A stretch of 64,000 nucleotides of DNA from Oscarella lobularis (lineage: Eukaryota; Porifera; Homoscleromorpha; Homosclerophorida; Oscarellidae). Positions 34,103-46,000 of the stretch are shown here, piece after piece (the stretch's first letter is position 1; each line of letters begins with the position of its first letter). Location: NCBI RefSeq assembly GCF_947507565.1, contig NC_089185.1, positions 868,001 through 932,000 on the forward strand, given 5' to 3'. The position numbers were made by a program, and so were the translations under genes. The notes under the pieces are model-generated. The model was not told the DNA's origin, ran no database searches, and saw only the letters and a list, made by a program, of their open reading frames with translations.

Positions 34103-34956
34103 ATGGCTGGCACTGCCTTGAAGAGGCTCATGGCCGAATACAAGCGTACGAAGCTTTAGATTTGATCTCAAGTTCACCGCGCTTATTGTACGGTTTTAGA
34201 ATTAACTCTAAATCCACCCGAAGGAATCATCGCTGGTAGATAAACCGACCTTCTGGAAAGAAGCGACCTGTTTTGGAATTTTTCAGGTCCTAAAAACGAA
34301 GAAAATTTCTTCGAATGGGAAGCGATTATAATGTGAGAATCCAAAAAGCGTGCGGCACGTAGCAAACGACTAACTTCAGAGGCCCAGATGGGACTCCCTT
34401 CGATGGGGGCGCCTTTCCTGTGGAATTGATTTTTCCTAAGGACTATCCTCTCAGTCCACCTAAAATGAGATTCACGTGCGAAATGTTTCATCCAAACGGT
34501 GAGGCAGATAAAATCCCATGGCCATTTCATTGATTTGGCGTTCCACACATGGCTGTATTTAATTAATTAATTGATTTTGTCTCTAGTCTATCCCGATGGT
34601 CGCGTTTGCATATCAATACTTCACGCGCCCGGCGACGATCCTCTCGGTTATGAACGAAGTGAAGAGAGGTGGAGTCCTGTGCAGAGTGTGGAAAAAATTC
34701 TTCTTTCCGTTGTTAGCATGTTGGCAGGTGGTTCACAAAAAAACACTACTTTTTAACTGATTTTAATGTTTGATGCTAGAACCGAACCCGGAAAGTGGTG
34801 CTGACGTTGACGCTTCTGTGAGAACAGTAGCACATGTACAGTATTTCCCATATCGATGATTTTCTTCTCATATAGAAAATGTGGAGAGATAACAGGGAGC
34901 AGTTTTGCAAGATTGCTGATCGTTTGGTGAAAAAATCGTTAGGTCTTCCCCATTAG
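34103..34956 (+). CDS. UBE2G2: Ubiquitin-conjugating enzyme E2 G2
   Basis: E2 enzyme of endoplasmic reticulum-associated degradation, working with gp78 and Hrd1. Reads [61 protein letters not shown] with the HPN motif. The catalytic Cys is in [20 protein letters not shown], and the acidic-loop insertion typical of G-type E2s follows. Then [19 protein letters not shown] and [19 protein letters not shown], ending KKSLGLPH. Six exons with short introns; the enzyme is full length (about 166 residues). The stop is TAG at 34954-34956, about 100 bases from the PRELID stop on the opposite strand. Confidence 0.97.
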
Positions 34957-35060
34957 AGTGATTCTGTACTGTACATCGACGATGATTAGGCTCCACTAAA
35001 CGCAGAGGGAGCAGTTACCTAGTTTTAGATGATGCTGTAAGTACCAAGTACACGTTTTCT

Positions 35061-35928
35061 CTAAACTGTAGGCATTGTCTTTCTTACGGACGACCCTACT
35101 ACGGATGGCAGTACTTGAGGCGCATTTGGAGTACCTTCATTCATTTTTTCAATGACGTATTCTAATCCTTTTTGAGCCTGCAAATACAAATCAATTCCAT
35201 CTGAGAGAGTTAGAGAGGACAAAGCAAATGAAGACCTTTTTTATGTTATCTTTGAATCTCATCAGCCCAAATGCCTGCAGGGCTTTCGAAAACCCATACA
35301 CATTGGAGTTGATCCATACTTGTCGTTTGCAGCAAGTCCTGCATAGAGAGTAAGATTCTTAGACAGATTTTCCTGTACATTCTCTAATTTCTTTACCATT
35401 CTTTGTTCTCTGGATTTGGATAGTAGGTGCACTTTTCTTCTACCGACATTATACGTGTCATATTCAGATTTCTCGTATACGTCACAAACGTCTCTTCGTC
35501 AGGATCCACTATTGATTCCTCAAGCACAACGGCTTCAGTAGTAGATCCAGAAACGAACTACGGTGCGGAATCAGAGACTGCCTCGTACACGATTATGATC
35601 TCTTTTCCCTACTCTTTTGCCCCATTGAGGAAGTCGGTTCGTTTTGCCGAATAGCCGTTTTGATTTTAGTTTACCGTCGTCGAGTTCCCTTGAAAGGGGT
35701 TCAGAATCAAGTTTTCGAGCGTCTGAGGCCTGATACCGGCTGATTGTGTCTTCCCAAAGAACGTGCTTTGCCATTGGATTAGGATATCTCTTCCATAGTG
35801 CCGTAGTCACTTGATCCCATCGATTTCTGAACGTAAAGGACAAGTTGGGAGAGCTCTTTGCCAGCCAAAAAGGTATCTTACTTTACTGTGTGAACGCTCG
35901 AATAAAATTTGCCTTGAAACGATGCCAT
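35061..35928 (-). CDS. PRELI/slowmo family mitochondrial lipid-transfer protein (PRELID)
   Basis: Intermembrane-space phospholipid carrier that works with TRIAP1; PRELID1 carries phosphatidic acid. The first exon (ATG at 35928) gives MASFQGKFYSSVHTVK. Then NRWDQVTTALWKRYPNPMAK and HVLWEDTISRYQASDARKL, LFGKTNRLPQWGKR, VEEKCTYYPNPENKEW, and the helical KALQAFGLMRFKDNIKK with AQKGLEYVIEKMNE near the C-terminus. The TKTNRxP..W signature and the YPNP..KHVL..D segment fit PRELID1 and PRELID3. It lacks the long LEA-like tail of vertebrate PRELID1. Introns short. The neighbouring cathepsin-like gene starts 102 bases away on the opposite strand. Confidence 0.88.
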
Positions 35929-36030
35929 AATTGGCGAAAGAAGAGCAATAACGTCTACGCAGGCGCTAAGCTGATCCCGTGAGAGCTCATCGCGTGATTA
36001 CAGCACAGGATCGTCACGCGCCGTTTCAAG

Positions 36031-36878
36031 ATGCACTGGGCTCTCGTTCTCGTCCTTCTGGGGTACGTCCACTTCTATCTTTGCATCTAGGGTAGTTTCA
36101 GCTTCTGCAAAGGTTCTCGATCGGTGCAAACGTCGATTGGCGAAAGAAGGGCATTCTTCCACCAATGCACAATCAGGGCAGCATCGGCTCGTCGGAGCTG
36201 TTCGACGTGCTCGACGTGCTCGAAAGCTATCACGCCATTCACACAGGACAGATGATCCGTCTTAGCGGCCAGGAGCTGATTGACTGCTGTCACATTGGAG
36301 GTCATCCATCTGGAGAGCTACTTGCCAACCCTTTTGGATGCGTCGGGTACGAACTCCAGAACTTGTAATTTGCGATTATGATTTTTTTACATAGGAAACT
36401 TGGCGGACTTTGCTCTGAGGCAAGCTACCCATACACCAATAGAACCGAGACATGCAAGAGCTCCAGCTGCGAGCCCGTCTTCAAAATAAAGGGAGGAGTT
36501 AGCATAGATCCCCCAGGCGACGAGGCTGCTTTGGCTGCCGCCGTTTTTATGGAGCCTGTACTGGCATCTATTGATGCTAGCCTCAAATCATTTGAGATGT
36601 ACAGGGAAGGAATCTATTCAGATAAGAACTGCTCCTCAATTCATCTTGATCACACTGTGCTGGTCGTGGGATATGGCTCAACCGCAGACGATGACTACTG
36701 GATCGTTAGAAATTCATGGGGTATGTATAAAGATATTCATTGGGAGGCAACACACTGCAACTACATGTTGGGTGAACTTTTAGGGAGTGAGTGGGGTCAA
36801 GGCGGCTACATGTACTTGGCTCGCAACAGAGGAAATATGTGCGGGATTGCCTCAATGGCAGCGTATCCTATCGGCTGA
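36031..36878 (+). CDS. Papain-family (C1A) protein without propeptide and with Ser at the catalytic Cys position; possibly non-catalytic or a pseudogene
   Basis: The mature domain of a cathepsin L-like protein is clear: NVDWRKKG near 36125, NQGSIGSSELFDVLDVLES, LSGQELIDCC, GGLCSEASYPYT, LDHTVLVVGYG with the catalytic His (near 36650), YWIVRNSWG with the catalytic Asn, then EWGQGGYMYLARNRGNMCGI. The usual QGxCGSCWAFS is here QGSIGSSELFD. The catalytic Cys is Ser, the disulfide Cys is Ile and the Trp is Glu. No I29 propeptide is coded between a short hydrophobic leader (MHWALVLVLLG) and the domain. The leader does not join the domain in frame with an ordinary donor and acceptor. Two later introns are canonical. 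It may be a pseudoenzyme, a silicatein-like Ser variant, or a decayed copy. Confidence 0.72.
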
Positions 36879-36985
36879 CAGACTAACTCATTCGCTGTGG
36901 CTGTCTCTCACTGCTGAATACGCATACGCGCACAAAACACATCACAACTGCGCCGCTAAAAACGTGTAGTGTCCTCTCTAACTTT

Positions 36986-39900
36986 CTAAATCAATGTGCT
37001 CTTTTCTTTTCTATTCACTTCAGGTGTTCCAGTTGGCGTATAGTCACCTCCTGGGTTTGCCAGTCGCCGGCCAACGCTGCCGTCAACAACAGGCACGATG
37101 ATTCGAGACGGTGAAGTGATACTACGTAACGACAGCGACGGGGTAAGGCCGGCTCCGCCGCCGCCGCCGCCGCCGCCAGATTCCGGTGATTCCGATCGTC
37201 TTGGCGATCGCATCACGCGAGCTTTGATGTTCCCAATGATCGTTGTCAGCGACGACGAGTGCTTTATTTTAGATTTCTTGCTCGTCGTCTTTTGCTTGAC
37301 GCCCGATTGACGAAAACCTTTTCCATTCAATATCGTCCCAATTGCAACCGAATCAAGGTGGGCCTCCCCTTCTCTTTCGCTCAATTCTTCCAAGTCCGAT
37401 TCCAGATTCACCTCCTTCAAGAATTCAAACTCTCGAATCGCCGCCTCTTCGTCGTCGCCGAAACGACGAAATCCGTCGCCCTGCGAGAAGTCGATGATGT
37501 TCTTGTGACCGATAGCACCCTCCATGTTGCGTCGTCGAATGCAGCGCACGTATTCCATGGCATCAGGAGGAGAATTGCCAAGCTCGGGCGAAGGGACAAG
37601 CTCGTCGTCGTTGCCGTCATCCTCCTCTTCCTCGGCCTGTTCGTCGTCATCAACGTTGCCTCCTAATATGTCCTCTAGCAATTCTAACCGAGTCTGAGGG
37701 GAGGTGTGGGGGGAAAGGGGGAAAGGGGGACAGGGGTATAAAGCAGAATTGGCAGGTACGCCTAAAATACCGTTGGATCTAGCATGGAGCCTTCTGATTT
37801 TGCTTGTCTTGCTTCACTGCCACTGATATCGTCATCGTCGCTTCTTGTCTGTTGTTTTTCCACTGGTAAGGACGCACTCTAAGCGCAAAATCGTCACAAA
37901 TCTGTACAATAACGACGTGTTCAATACCTGAGGGACTGTCAAGGCAGTAAAAAGAGACGTATTGGATGTGCTGGGAGACATTCCAGTCATGTTTCCTTGC
38001 TGCTGAAACGCCAATACAATTTACACCAATGCTTGGCCTGATCTTCTTACACGAGCGCGCCGTAGATTTTCTGGAATAACTGTTTTTTGCCGCTGCTGGT
38101 ACATCTCCCAATAGTTCACCATAGGAACGTCTGAGCACTCAGATGAAATAGACTCTCGACTCTCAGCTCGGTACTACAGCAGAAAACATTAGATTCGAAT
38201 GATTCCTATTTTATATACCATCAGGCCGGGGTATTCAAGCAGTTCAGGCGTATTGTCACTTCGCACTCGCCTCATTCCAGACGATGGGCGATTTAGAATC
38301 ATAGGTGACTTGAAATTAAAAATTAGGTAATGCCTATATTGTGCATTCTACTACATACTGGTCTGATCCCTATTGGAGAGACTCCTCTGTTAAAAAGGTC
38401 GTCACTTGAACTGCAAAACTTCAACTGCAGAATAAAGTCTTACATTGTTAATTGCTATTTGAAAAGAAATTACCTTATGTGAAGAAGAGGAAGAGCTTGT
38501 CCTTTTGCGATAGCTTTCTTGCTCATCAAGACCAGTTATAGTTGGCAAGCCATTTCCCTTCGAGCCAACAACAAAAGAGACGCCGGAATCCTAGAATATA
38601 CTGCAAATACTAATTCTGTGACCTATTCATTTTCCTCACATCCGATACTTGACTCTGCTGACGCACTTCAAAATGATTTACCAGACGTTGAAGGTCTGCG
38701 TTCTTTCTTCGCAATTCATCATTTTCTCGCTTGAGATTCTACCCGCATTCATAATAGCCAAAAAACATTAGCTGTAATTATAACCTTTTGCTCCATCAAT
38801 GCTTTCGTCACTTGACTAGCAAACTAATGGAAGAATCTCAAGTATTCTCTGAAACATTCAAATAGTCTACCCACCTTGTCGAGGCACCTGTCAAAATGTT
38901 GCCTTTGCGTTGTAGCATCCGTGGCCATCTGCATATTCATTTTCTACGTTAATCAACTAGCAATCAAAAGGAATGTGATCAATCAAAGAAAACAAACAAC
39001 CTCAAGCTTTGCATTTCTCATTAGCAATTGAGCCACATCTTTATCACTGCCCTCAGCTGCCTGATAAAAAAACATGACACTACAGAACATCGGTAGAAGA
39101 ACCCTAACTCACCTGACATCGACTTTCTTCCAGTCGCAACTGCAAATCTCCCTTCTGACCTTCAAGAACACGTATCTGCTCACGTAGCCTCGACAGGTTG
39201 CTCTATGATTTCCAAAGGCAATGGCAATCAAACTCCCCGTCCGTCTGCAGCGAATGAACGCATTTACCTCGTAGCGTTTCTGTTGCTGTCCCTTTTCCTG
39301 CTGAAGGTTCTCAATTTGATGTCGATATTGTCGAACGGTTTCCAAGGCAGCATGAATCCTGACACAATTACACGTCATCGTCACAATAATAGAGGAGGCG
39401 CTTCGTGCGACAAAAAAACCGATTGAAACTCTTCTGCGATTCCTGCATCTTGAACTTGTATCTAAAAATTTCTAGAATCTAGCCCAAACACGCAGAAGAC
39501 TATTGGACTTACCGGTCGCATTCCACTTGAAGATCGCGACACGTTTTTTCTGCGTCCAAGCGAAGTTGCCGCTCTCGCGATAGTTCCCGCACAAGATCGG
39601 TCGCCTACGATGTAAACGATACCCCCAAACGGGCCCCAATACGTCTTCGCTAATAGGCTTTTAGAAGAAAGCGCATTAGGAGCGCTTCCTGTGGAGAGAA
39701 GCGCGGGGGAACAAACGAAAACCGCAAAGCAGTCGATGTGTCGGGTGCGCTGGAGCGTATAGGTGTATCTCCTCAGGGGAGATAAACCACTCCCTGGCCT
39801 TTCGTCGTTGGTGGCCCGCGCCCGACGGTTTCGTACGTACGCGAAGCGTTACTCGGGGTCGCCGAACCTTTGGATCGAGTGCGGCGGCCATCGCTTGAAC

Positions 39901-40066
39901 GTCCAGCGCGGGAATTCGCGACTTGGGCTTCGGCGAACAGGACGTCAATCCCGGCGGCCCTTTGTCCTGGTCCACTCGACACGTCTAGAGAAAAGGAGTC
40001 GACGATCGTCTAGTGCGAGGGCGAGAAATCGACAAGCGAAGAACGTCGCGTGTTTGCCTTGAACAT
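36986..40066 (-). CDS. Large coiled-coil protein with disordered C-terminus ending in a PDZ-ligand-like tail
   Basis: Not recognised. A likely start MFKANTRRSSL at 40066 joins, through a weak GT donor, to an exon with GLTSCSPKPKSRIPALDVQA. Central exons are coiled coil: RELSRERQLRLDAEKTCRDL, ALETVRQYRHQIENLQQEKG, LRLEESRCQ, LLMRNAKLE, ILKRENDELRRKNADLQRL. The C-terminal exon (36986-37680) has an acidic patch (EQAEEEEDDGNDDE), GHKNIIDFSQGDGFRRFGDD, AIREFEFLKEVNLESDLEEL, a poly-Gly run and several RSxS/SP sites. It ends KEKSTLI, which fits a class I PDZ ligand (T-x-I). About thirteen exons, with introns from 40 to 200 bases. It could be a centrosomal or junctional scaffold; no family is claimed. 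Several exon joins in 37750-38900 are uncertain. Confidence 0.6.
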
Positions 40067-40530
40067 CGTTCGCGAGCGATGTTACAGCCCGGGGGGCGGC
40101 GTTCGACGACTCCCACGGTCCCAGCGGACGTCTTTTACTCAATTTAGCCTTTCGGCAAAAGTGGGAACTAAACGGGCGCGTTCGTATACTCGTTCGACCT
40201 CCCAAAGCGACGGGAGGAAAGCCGCGAGAAATCGACAATCCCTAATGAAACCAGTAGGGCGGAGACTAGATCCCGAACGTCAAACACGCGGTTCATTAGA
40301 CACGATTTCCGGTCGATCTTGTAGCATAACGTTAGCATACTTTGCAAAGGATTGGCTATTGATGAAGACGAGCGACGCTATTGAGAGATAAGAGGCCTAA
40401 GTGTCGTGTACACAGGCATCGAAGCACGTGAGACAGTAGTACTTAAGAGTTGAAGTGCGCACAGAAAAATCATTCTGGAAGCGAAAGCTCGTTTTTTTTT
40501 TATTTCAAATTTTCGACAAACAAGAGAAAA
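40067..40530. other. Intergenic region between the coiled-coil gene and SEC61B
   Basis: About 460 bases carrying the coiled-coil gene promoter and the SEC61B 3' UTR. The open frame at 40050-40391 on the plus strand is Arg/Ser-rich and has no recognisable content. Confidence 0.5.
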
Positions 40531-41079
40531 TTATCGACTGTATTTGCCCCAGATGTGAAGAAGAAAAACGCAGGCAATGAAAAGGATGCTCATCACCAAG
40601 ACCGGTACGGGCCCACTAAAAAACAATTGACAATTCTTGTTATCTGTTTAGGTATTATTCTTACACTTTGATTCCCGGAGAGTCTTCCGTATAGAATCGC
40701 ATCAGACCGCTGCTGGCGCTCGGAGCCCCCACCTTAGAACGCGCCGAGCTGCTACTGGTCGTACTTTTCCTACACACATATGAAGGTTAGTGCTCCTGTT
40801 AGCGCGCGTCTCACTAGACGAAAAATTGGCGATATCACGCGTTTCTGGGAGCGAGTCGACTATCGCTATATTCTAAACGGCCTAGAAAATCCCTAGAGGC
40901 ATCCCATTCTCACCTTTGTCGCAATCCTGAGCCGGCAGCCGACTTGGCGACAGCTCTTGAAGGAGCACGACCTGCTCCGACCGACGTAGACGATTTCGAA
41001 GCCTGAAAACAATTTGAAAACATTCGATGAGTCAAAAGCGAGTCGATTAGAACAAGAAAAGAACGAAGCGACGTACCAT
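40531..41079 (-). CDS. SEC61B: Sec61 translocon beta subunit
   Basis: Single-pass tail-anchored subunit of the ER protein-conducting channel. The start codon sits alone at the end of exon 1 (ATG|GTACGT, 41077-41079). Exon 2 gives [20 protein letters not shown] then [10 protein letters not shown]. Later exons give [20 protein letters not shown] and [20 protein letters not shown], the conserved signature, followed by the membrane segment [15 protein letters not shown] and the stop. About 95 residues in total, as in other animals. An intron falls inside the highly conserved GIKV-GPVPV region. Confidence 0.96.
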
Positions 41080-41241
41080 GACGTGGAGAATGAGACTAGC
41101 GCATGCGTAATAGAGACAAACACTCGTTTACGCACTCGTTGCTATTCTGTACGTCCTGGAAGTTTCTTATGACTTGATCGGCTACGCAATTTTGTCTTCG
41201 TATGGCTACCTTCGAATTGAAGTCGCGATGGGGTCAGTTCG

Positions 41242-42709
41242 ATGGATTTTTGTCAGTCGTTTTCCGAAGATCAGGGTTTAGGGACCTCGCCTCCGCGCGA
41301 CGACGTGTCTCTCAAGCCGTTGTGCGAACTTCAGCTTGTTATACGACGCATCGACTTCGCCATACACGCCGACATACAGAAACTCCGAGAAAACCAGCGC
41401 AACATGGCGAAGGTGAAAATACTGCTGTGTAGGTGAGGAATCACCTCTTCTTCGTACAGTTCAGACGAGAAAATCGCTACGACAAACTACCATTCGCTGA
41501 AATGGAAGCATCAAAGACATTAAAAGTATAAATTATTAATTGGAGAGGATCTTTGTGTAAAAATGTAGCCGAGGCATAAGAACCCAACACGCATGCCCAA
41601 TATGATAAAGAACCCAAAATAGAAAATTGTCTAAATGCTGTCTCCTTTTTCTCTTGCTACTAACAGTCCTTGGGGTTTTCAAAAGCGCGACTCATACTAG
41701 TTGTCTTCTTGAGGCCTTGAAACAGCATTTGGCTGAAATTGACCGACTCAAGCTAAAAGTGGTCGTCGATGAAAGGATCACCTTTGAGGATCAAGTCAAA
41801 AAAGCGCGCAACGCCGCGTTTCTTGCTCTGCAAGAGTTTGCTGCCGCACAAAGGGAAATCACGAATGAAACCGAGGTCAAGGAAGATTTCTCCAGTACGA
41901 AAGAACAAAGAAGGCAGCGTAAACGTTTAAAGAGGTCTTATCTTGACTAGAAGCGGAAAAAGAGGAGGAGGAGGATACCAGTGAATTAACCAGTCAAGTT
42001 TCTCAGAAGGACGAGCAGCGAGCTACGAGAGAATCGCGGGAAACGCTTAGAAGGGTCCGGCTTTAGTTCCTGATCCGTTGGCGCTTAGTCTATTAGTCTT
42101 TTATTGCACAGGAGTTGGAGGAACTAAGTGAGATGATGCGTGACTATGCCCAAATGGTTCACGTAAGTTGTTTTAGTTGTCGACGCGGAAGCGACTAAGT
42201 GCTCGTCTCTTTTTTGTCAGGCTCAGGGAAAAGTTGTTGATTCAATTGAGAACAACATCGCTACGGCTCAAATCGCGACGAACGAAGCAGCAAAGGAAAT
42301 AGGCGAAGTAAGTCCGCGTGTCACCCGGCACCCGCACACACCGCATCTCATCGATATTCATACGTCGCACGTACTAAACTAACATTTGAGTAAGGAGGCG
42401 GAAGTGGAACAGAAATAGAACCCGATCCCTCCTCCCTCCACCTGCATGACCATCAAACTTTTTGTGATGTTTGGGTGTGCTTAGGCTTCGATTCTGTCTA
42501 AGTCGTTTGTGCCCCTGACGGGCGCCGTTATCGGTGCCGTTGTGGGCGGTCCCGTCGGCCTTTTGGCCGGCTTCAAGATTGCCGGTGTGTTTACCGCCCT
42601 GGGCGGAGGGTACTTGGGCTACAAAGGAGGCAAAGCGATAAAAGACCAACACAAGCGCAAAGTCGAGAAGTCGATGCGCAACTTGTCCGAGAGAAAACAA
42701 GGACATTAA
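41242..42709 (+). CDS. STX17: Syntaxin-17, Qc-type SNARE of autophagosome-lysosome fusion
   Basis: SNARE that anchors on closed autophagosomes by a hairpin of two membrane helices and pairs with SNAP29 and VAMP8. The N-terminus starts MDFCQSFSEDQGLGTSPPRD, then KPLCELQLVIRRIDFAIHAD and IQKLRENQRNMAK joined to FRRENRYDKLPFAEMEASKT, as in vertebrate STX17. The Habc-like region is EALKQHLAEIDRLKLKVVVD, up to ALQEFAAAQREITNET. The SNARE helix is LEELSEMMRDYAQMVHAQGK then VVDSIENNIATAQIATNE, with the central Gln in HAQGK. The C-terminal hairpin is PLTGAVIGAVVGGPVGLLAG then FKIAGVFTALGGGYLGYKGG, rich in GxxxG as in STX17, with a Lys-rich tail. The junction between about 41529 and 41720 could not be phased with confidence, and a small exon may be missing. 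Confidence 0.9.
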
Positions 42710-43059
42710 ATGTACATATTATCAGAAGGGCTCGCTTCTTTGCTATGCCAAGCATGGGCATCGACTTTTGTTCGGCATCGTTTGAATGCCTCCGTCTTAT
42801 CTCTTACCTCTTTTGCGCTTGAAGTCACCATTGCGGTTCTGTGAAGTCGGTCCGACCGCGGGTGTTATTAGAACGCTAGTCTGCAGGATGTTAGAGCTCG
42901 TCTGTTAGGCGGGAGTCTAAACGGATGCGTCTCAACCCACGCCCATGTGATTGTGTGAAGAAACGTTAACTTAGTGGATTCTTCCCATTGTTATCAGTCC
43001 TGCGTGTAGACGAGTGCGACCGAGGACGCCTCTACGTTGACTCGTGGAGCAAAGAATTC
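42710..43059. other. Intergenic region between STX17 and the giant modular gene
   Basis: About 350 bases with the STX17 3' UTR and the likely promoter and 5' UTR of the giant gene. No coding signal was seen. Confidence 0.5.
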
Positions 43060-46000
43060 ATGTCTCTTCTCCCAATTCTCGTTGCCGCGACGATCTGGTT
43101 CAGTATCGTAAAGGGTGAGTCGGTGGTGTATATAGTCCAGTAGCGGATATGAGGGCCTTTGAATGCATTTATTCGCCGTAGCAACATAGCGAGACTGAGT
43201 GCTAGTGCTCGGTTAGTGAGAGAACCGTAGAAGGATGATAATTCTATTTCGACATCTCTTCTATCTTCCAAACGTTCTCGCGCGTGTCGGCAACGCCCGC
43301 CGGTCACGGCGCCGACAGCCTGACCGCGCGGTGTTGTTCTTCTTATTTTTGCCGCGCTGCAGCAAGGCAGAGCTAACCGTAGCGAAGAGATTTGCGAAGC
43401 AGACTAATGCGTTCAATCTTGCGACTGATGACGTAACGACTAAGTCCCCACACACCTGGTCATCCGTTTATCGAGTTTAGACGTTGCTTGACCCGTCAGA
43501 AGGGGTCGAGCAGAAAAACTGACACGCTTGTCGCGAAATGCGTTGAACGTTATGACCTTTGAGCTCGAAGAAAAAGACAGTTCTCGACGTTGAACCCGTC
43601 ACGCTCACACGTACAACTCACGTGCCGCATTTTTGATCGGTTCCGATACGTTGTTTGCATTGCATCAAATTGCGTGGGTTTTTGTTGCGCTAGCGTCCTT
43701 GGGCCTTGGCTAATGAATGTTCATACCCACCTTTGACCTACTGGCTCCAGCTGTTTAGGCTAGAAAACCGCTTAGCGGATGCAGCTACACACTGATGCCT
43801 CGATAGATAGATAGATTTATGTAAATAGAATAAATTAATAAATTATTTTATGTCTTCTCTACAGGTAAAGAACCGTACGTCGTATTCGAAACGCTGGACA
43901 ATCGAGGACGAGAATTCGTCGTCGGTTTTCTCGGTCAAACGCCGACCAAGAATCCGGACGTCAACCTCACGTTGTATCTGACGAGCGAGAAGCAAACGAG
44001 AGCGACCGTTGTCGCCGAAGGATTCAAAAAGGAACTCCTTCTCAAACCGAGAATGGTCGACGCCGTATTCTTGCCTCGGAATCTCGTCATGATGGGCGGT
44101 AAAGAGCGAAAAGGCATCGTCGTGACGGCCGACGAGGAATTGGCCGTCTACGGTCTCAATCAAGTGGGCGGTTCGACCGATGCTTTCTTGGCTCTACCTA
44201 CCGAATTGGAAGGCATGGAGTACTTCGTGGCATCTTATAAATCCTATCGAGGACGGTATAGCACGTTTTCCGTCATTGCCGTCAGTGACAACACGCGCAT
44301 AACTGTCTATCCGTCAGCGCCTTACGAATGGAACAGCCCAAACAAGGGCAAAATCACGAAAAAGGCTGGATCGAAGGTCAAAATAAAGCTGAATCGACTG
44401 GAATCGTATCAGTTTTCGGCAATTGACGACAGCGGTGATATGACGGGAACGCGAATAGTTTCAAGCAAACCAATTACTCTTCTATCTGGTCATGAATGCG
44501 CCACTGTACCCGTTGGAATTAATTATTGCGACTATCTCATTGAACAAGTGCCACCGGTCAATCGATGGGGAACGGAATTTGCTACCGTTCCGCTGGCGAC
44601 GCGTACGAATGGCGACGTCTTTCGTGTCGTCGCTTGGAAAGACGGCACAGTTGTTCAAGTCAACGGGCGACCGTACACGAGAAAAGCATTAAACTCGGGA
44701 AAGTTTCTCGAAATCCCTCTCTCTTCGACGTCGTATAATCACATCACGTCTAACAAACCAGTAATGCTTATTCAATATTGCAAAGGAACGACAGCCGACG
44801 GCAGAGCGACCGATCCTTTCATGATGCTTGTCCCGCCGACGAACCAGTACGCATTGTCGTACACAATCAGCACGCCGCCGGCCGCGCCGGTCAATTTCAC
44901 GAACTACGTGAATCTGATTGTGCCCCGTACAGAGATCGATGGCATGAGACTGGACGAAAGGCGACTTCCCAAGACGCTCGTCTGGCATCCTGTTCCCCAA
45001 TCGAATTTGTCCGCTACGACGATACCGATTTCATCTGGATCGCATAGTTTACGACATCTATCGAGAATCACACCCTTTGCCGTTCTCGTGTACGGTTACG
45101 CCGAGTCGGATTCGTACGGCTATCCAGGCGGACTTCGCTTAGCCGATCTAAGAATTTGCTATCTGAGTGACGGCGAGCCCGGCGACGGTCGCGACAACGA
45201 TTGCGACGAGCGAATAGACGAGGAAGTGTATAACTCAATTGACGACGACGGCGACGGAATGGTCGACGAAGATCTGGCGACTCCGCCGCCCGTGCTTTCT
45301 CAGCCTGATAATCAAACGCGATCGACGTGCAGTAACGAGACGGATCTAGTTCGGCCAAAGGTCATTTTTATCTCGCCGAACTGCACTCCGGAAAATCTAA
45401 CCTTCGCGGATTACGCCACGAGAAGGGGCTGTTTGAGAGTTCTCAACCGGACGTGGACGTTACGCGACGGCTGCGGAAACGTCGTGCGCGTTTGGCATAT
45501 GATTTCCATACTCGATCGTGTGAAGCCGACAATACGCTCCTTTCCCGTCAACGTTGACGGGGCACTGTGCTCCGGCTTGAGCGATTTGGATGTCGTCGGT
45601 TCGCCGTCGGTTGCGGACGACTGCGACTCAAATCCAACGGCTACGTACGTCGATGACTTTGACGGTTGCATCGTTCGTCGGCGTTGGGATGTCGTCGATT
45701 CGTGCGGAAACGCGGCGTCGACTCGCGTGCAAACCATACGCGTACGCGTACGGCCGCCGCACGTTCCTCCGCCCGACGACGTAACGTTGGTCTGCGAAGA
45801 CTTGAATAGCCTCGCTAATCCGTTTGCTTCCGTGCCGAAGGAACAGTTTATTTGCGGCGTTTCGCGCAAGTTTCGCATACGTGTGACTCATATTGACGTC
45901 CGACGGGTGGAAACCGAATGCGACGTGACTTTGACTCGCTTGTGGAACGTCACAGTGGCGTGCAACGATAACTTGATATTTTTTCAGACGATTGTTGTCA

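Noticed and set aside
40050-40391. Plus-strand open frame beside the coiled-coil gene start
   Set aside because: Arg/Ser-rich, no homology, opposite the gene's first exon and promoter.
41627-41950. Open frame beginning with a signal-peptide-like leader (MSKCCLLFLLLLTVLG)
   Set aside because: The leader is intronic sequence; the later residues (EALKQHLAEIDRL) are in frame with an STX17 exon, and the hydrophobic start is read-through of the intron.
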